A stretch of 64,000 nucleotides of DNA from Ypsolopha sequella (Eukaryota > Arthropoda > Insecta > Lepidoptera > Ypsolophidae): assembly GCA_934047225.1 (NCBI GenBank), contig CAKOHE010000086.1:248001-312000 (forward strand), given 5' to 3'. A program made the translations under genes and the position numbers. Shown here piece after piece: positions 63,935-64,000 of this stretch. Below the pieces are notes generated by a model. That model made no database searches. It worked only from the letters and a program-made list of their open reading frames with translations, and had not been told where the DNA came from. Every line of letters begins with the position of its first letter. The first letter of the stretch is position 1.

Positions 63935-64000
63935 TCGTCATGTCACAACACGAATCCTTTCAGAGGAGTCAGAGGTGCTTTTTAGTATGGACTGTGAAGT
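63935..64000 (-). repeat. Partial second SINE copy at window edge
   Basis: ATCGTCATGTCACAACACGAA ... GTCAGAGGTGC ... ATGGACTGTGAAG matches the tail segment of the neighbouring SINE in diverged form and runs off the window. Confidence 0.5.

Overview
The window looks like a transposon-dense, AT-rich insect chromosome segment, most likely lepidopteran. I judge this from the RTE-type and Jockey/CR1-type LINE tails, a tRNA-derived SINE, BEL/Pao and Ty3/Gypsy elements, short spliced exons with clean GT/AG borders, and THAP, MULE and YqaJ-type coding pieces. No rRNA, functional tRNA, CRISPR array or bacterial-style operon is visible. Most open frames are shadows of repeats.

Left part (1-21000). A tandem array of about 955-bp units (nine units at 1-9317, resuming at 15470-16637) is a repeat of exon plus intron. 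On the minus strand each unit carries a 93-bp, phase-0 exon of 31 codons with its own acceptor and donor. Recognisable relatives lie at 19165, 19361 and, in a longer 53-codon form, at 20380-20538. The longer form sits directly downstream of an exon encoding the second half of a THAP zinc finger (20813-20984). A minus-strand THAP gene therefore seems to have had one small downstream exon amplified. MITEs, then a 5'-truncated LINE, then an internally deleted Gypsy element inside that LINE invaded the array.

Middle part (21000-47700). This is a DNA-transposon landscape. Two P-superfamily elements with perfect 8-bp target duplications lie in opposite orientations (22961-25988 and 36342-38530). 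The second still encodes a short THAP-only protein. A third, diverged P-like element with a THAP first exon spans 42019-44280. A MULE with about 116-bp terminal repeats spans 28531-31088, and there are several fold-back elements and MITEs. A degraded plus-strand gene joining a Mutator-like domain to a YqaJ-type nuclease lies at 45256-46864.

Right part (47700-64000). A TTAA-flanked repeat occurs twice. One copy is split by a complete BEL/Pao retroelement (48387-57077) with a single 2506-codon gag-pol-env frame and LTRs that read as identical. The other copy is split by a Jockey-like LINE, itself hit by a hAT MITE. A frameshifted RTE LINE follows, then a candidate exon of an SLC17-type transporter and a tRNA-derived SINE at the edge.

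Few host functions can be asserted. The host candidates are the THAP gene with its exon array, the Mutator/YqaJ gene and the transporter exon. Everything else is mobile DNA at different stages of decay, and nested insertions with target duplications give a relative order of events.
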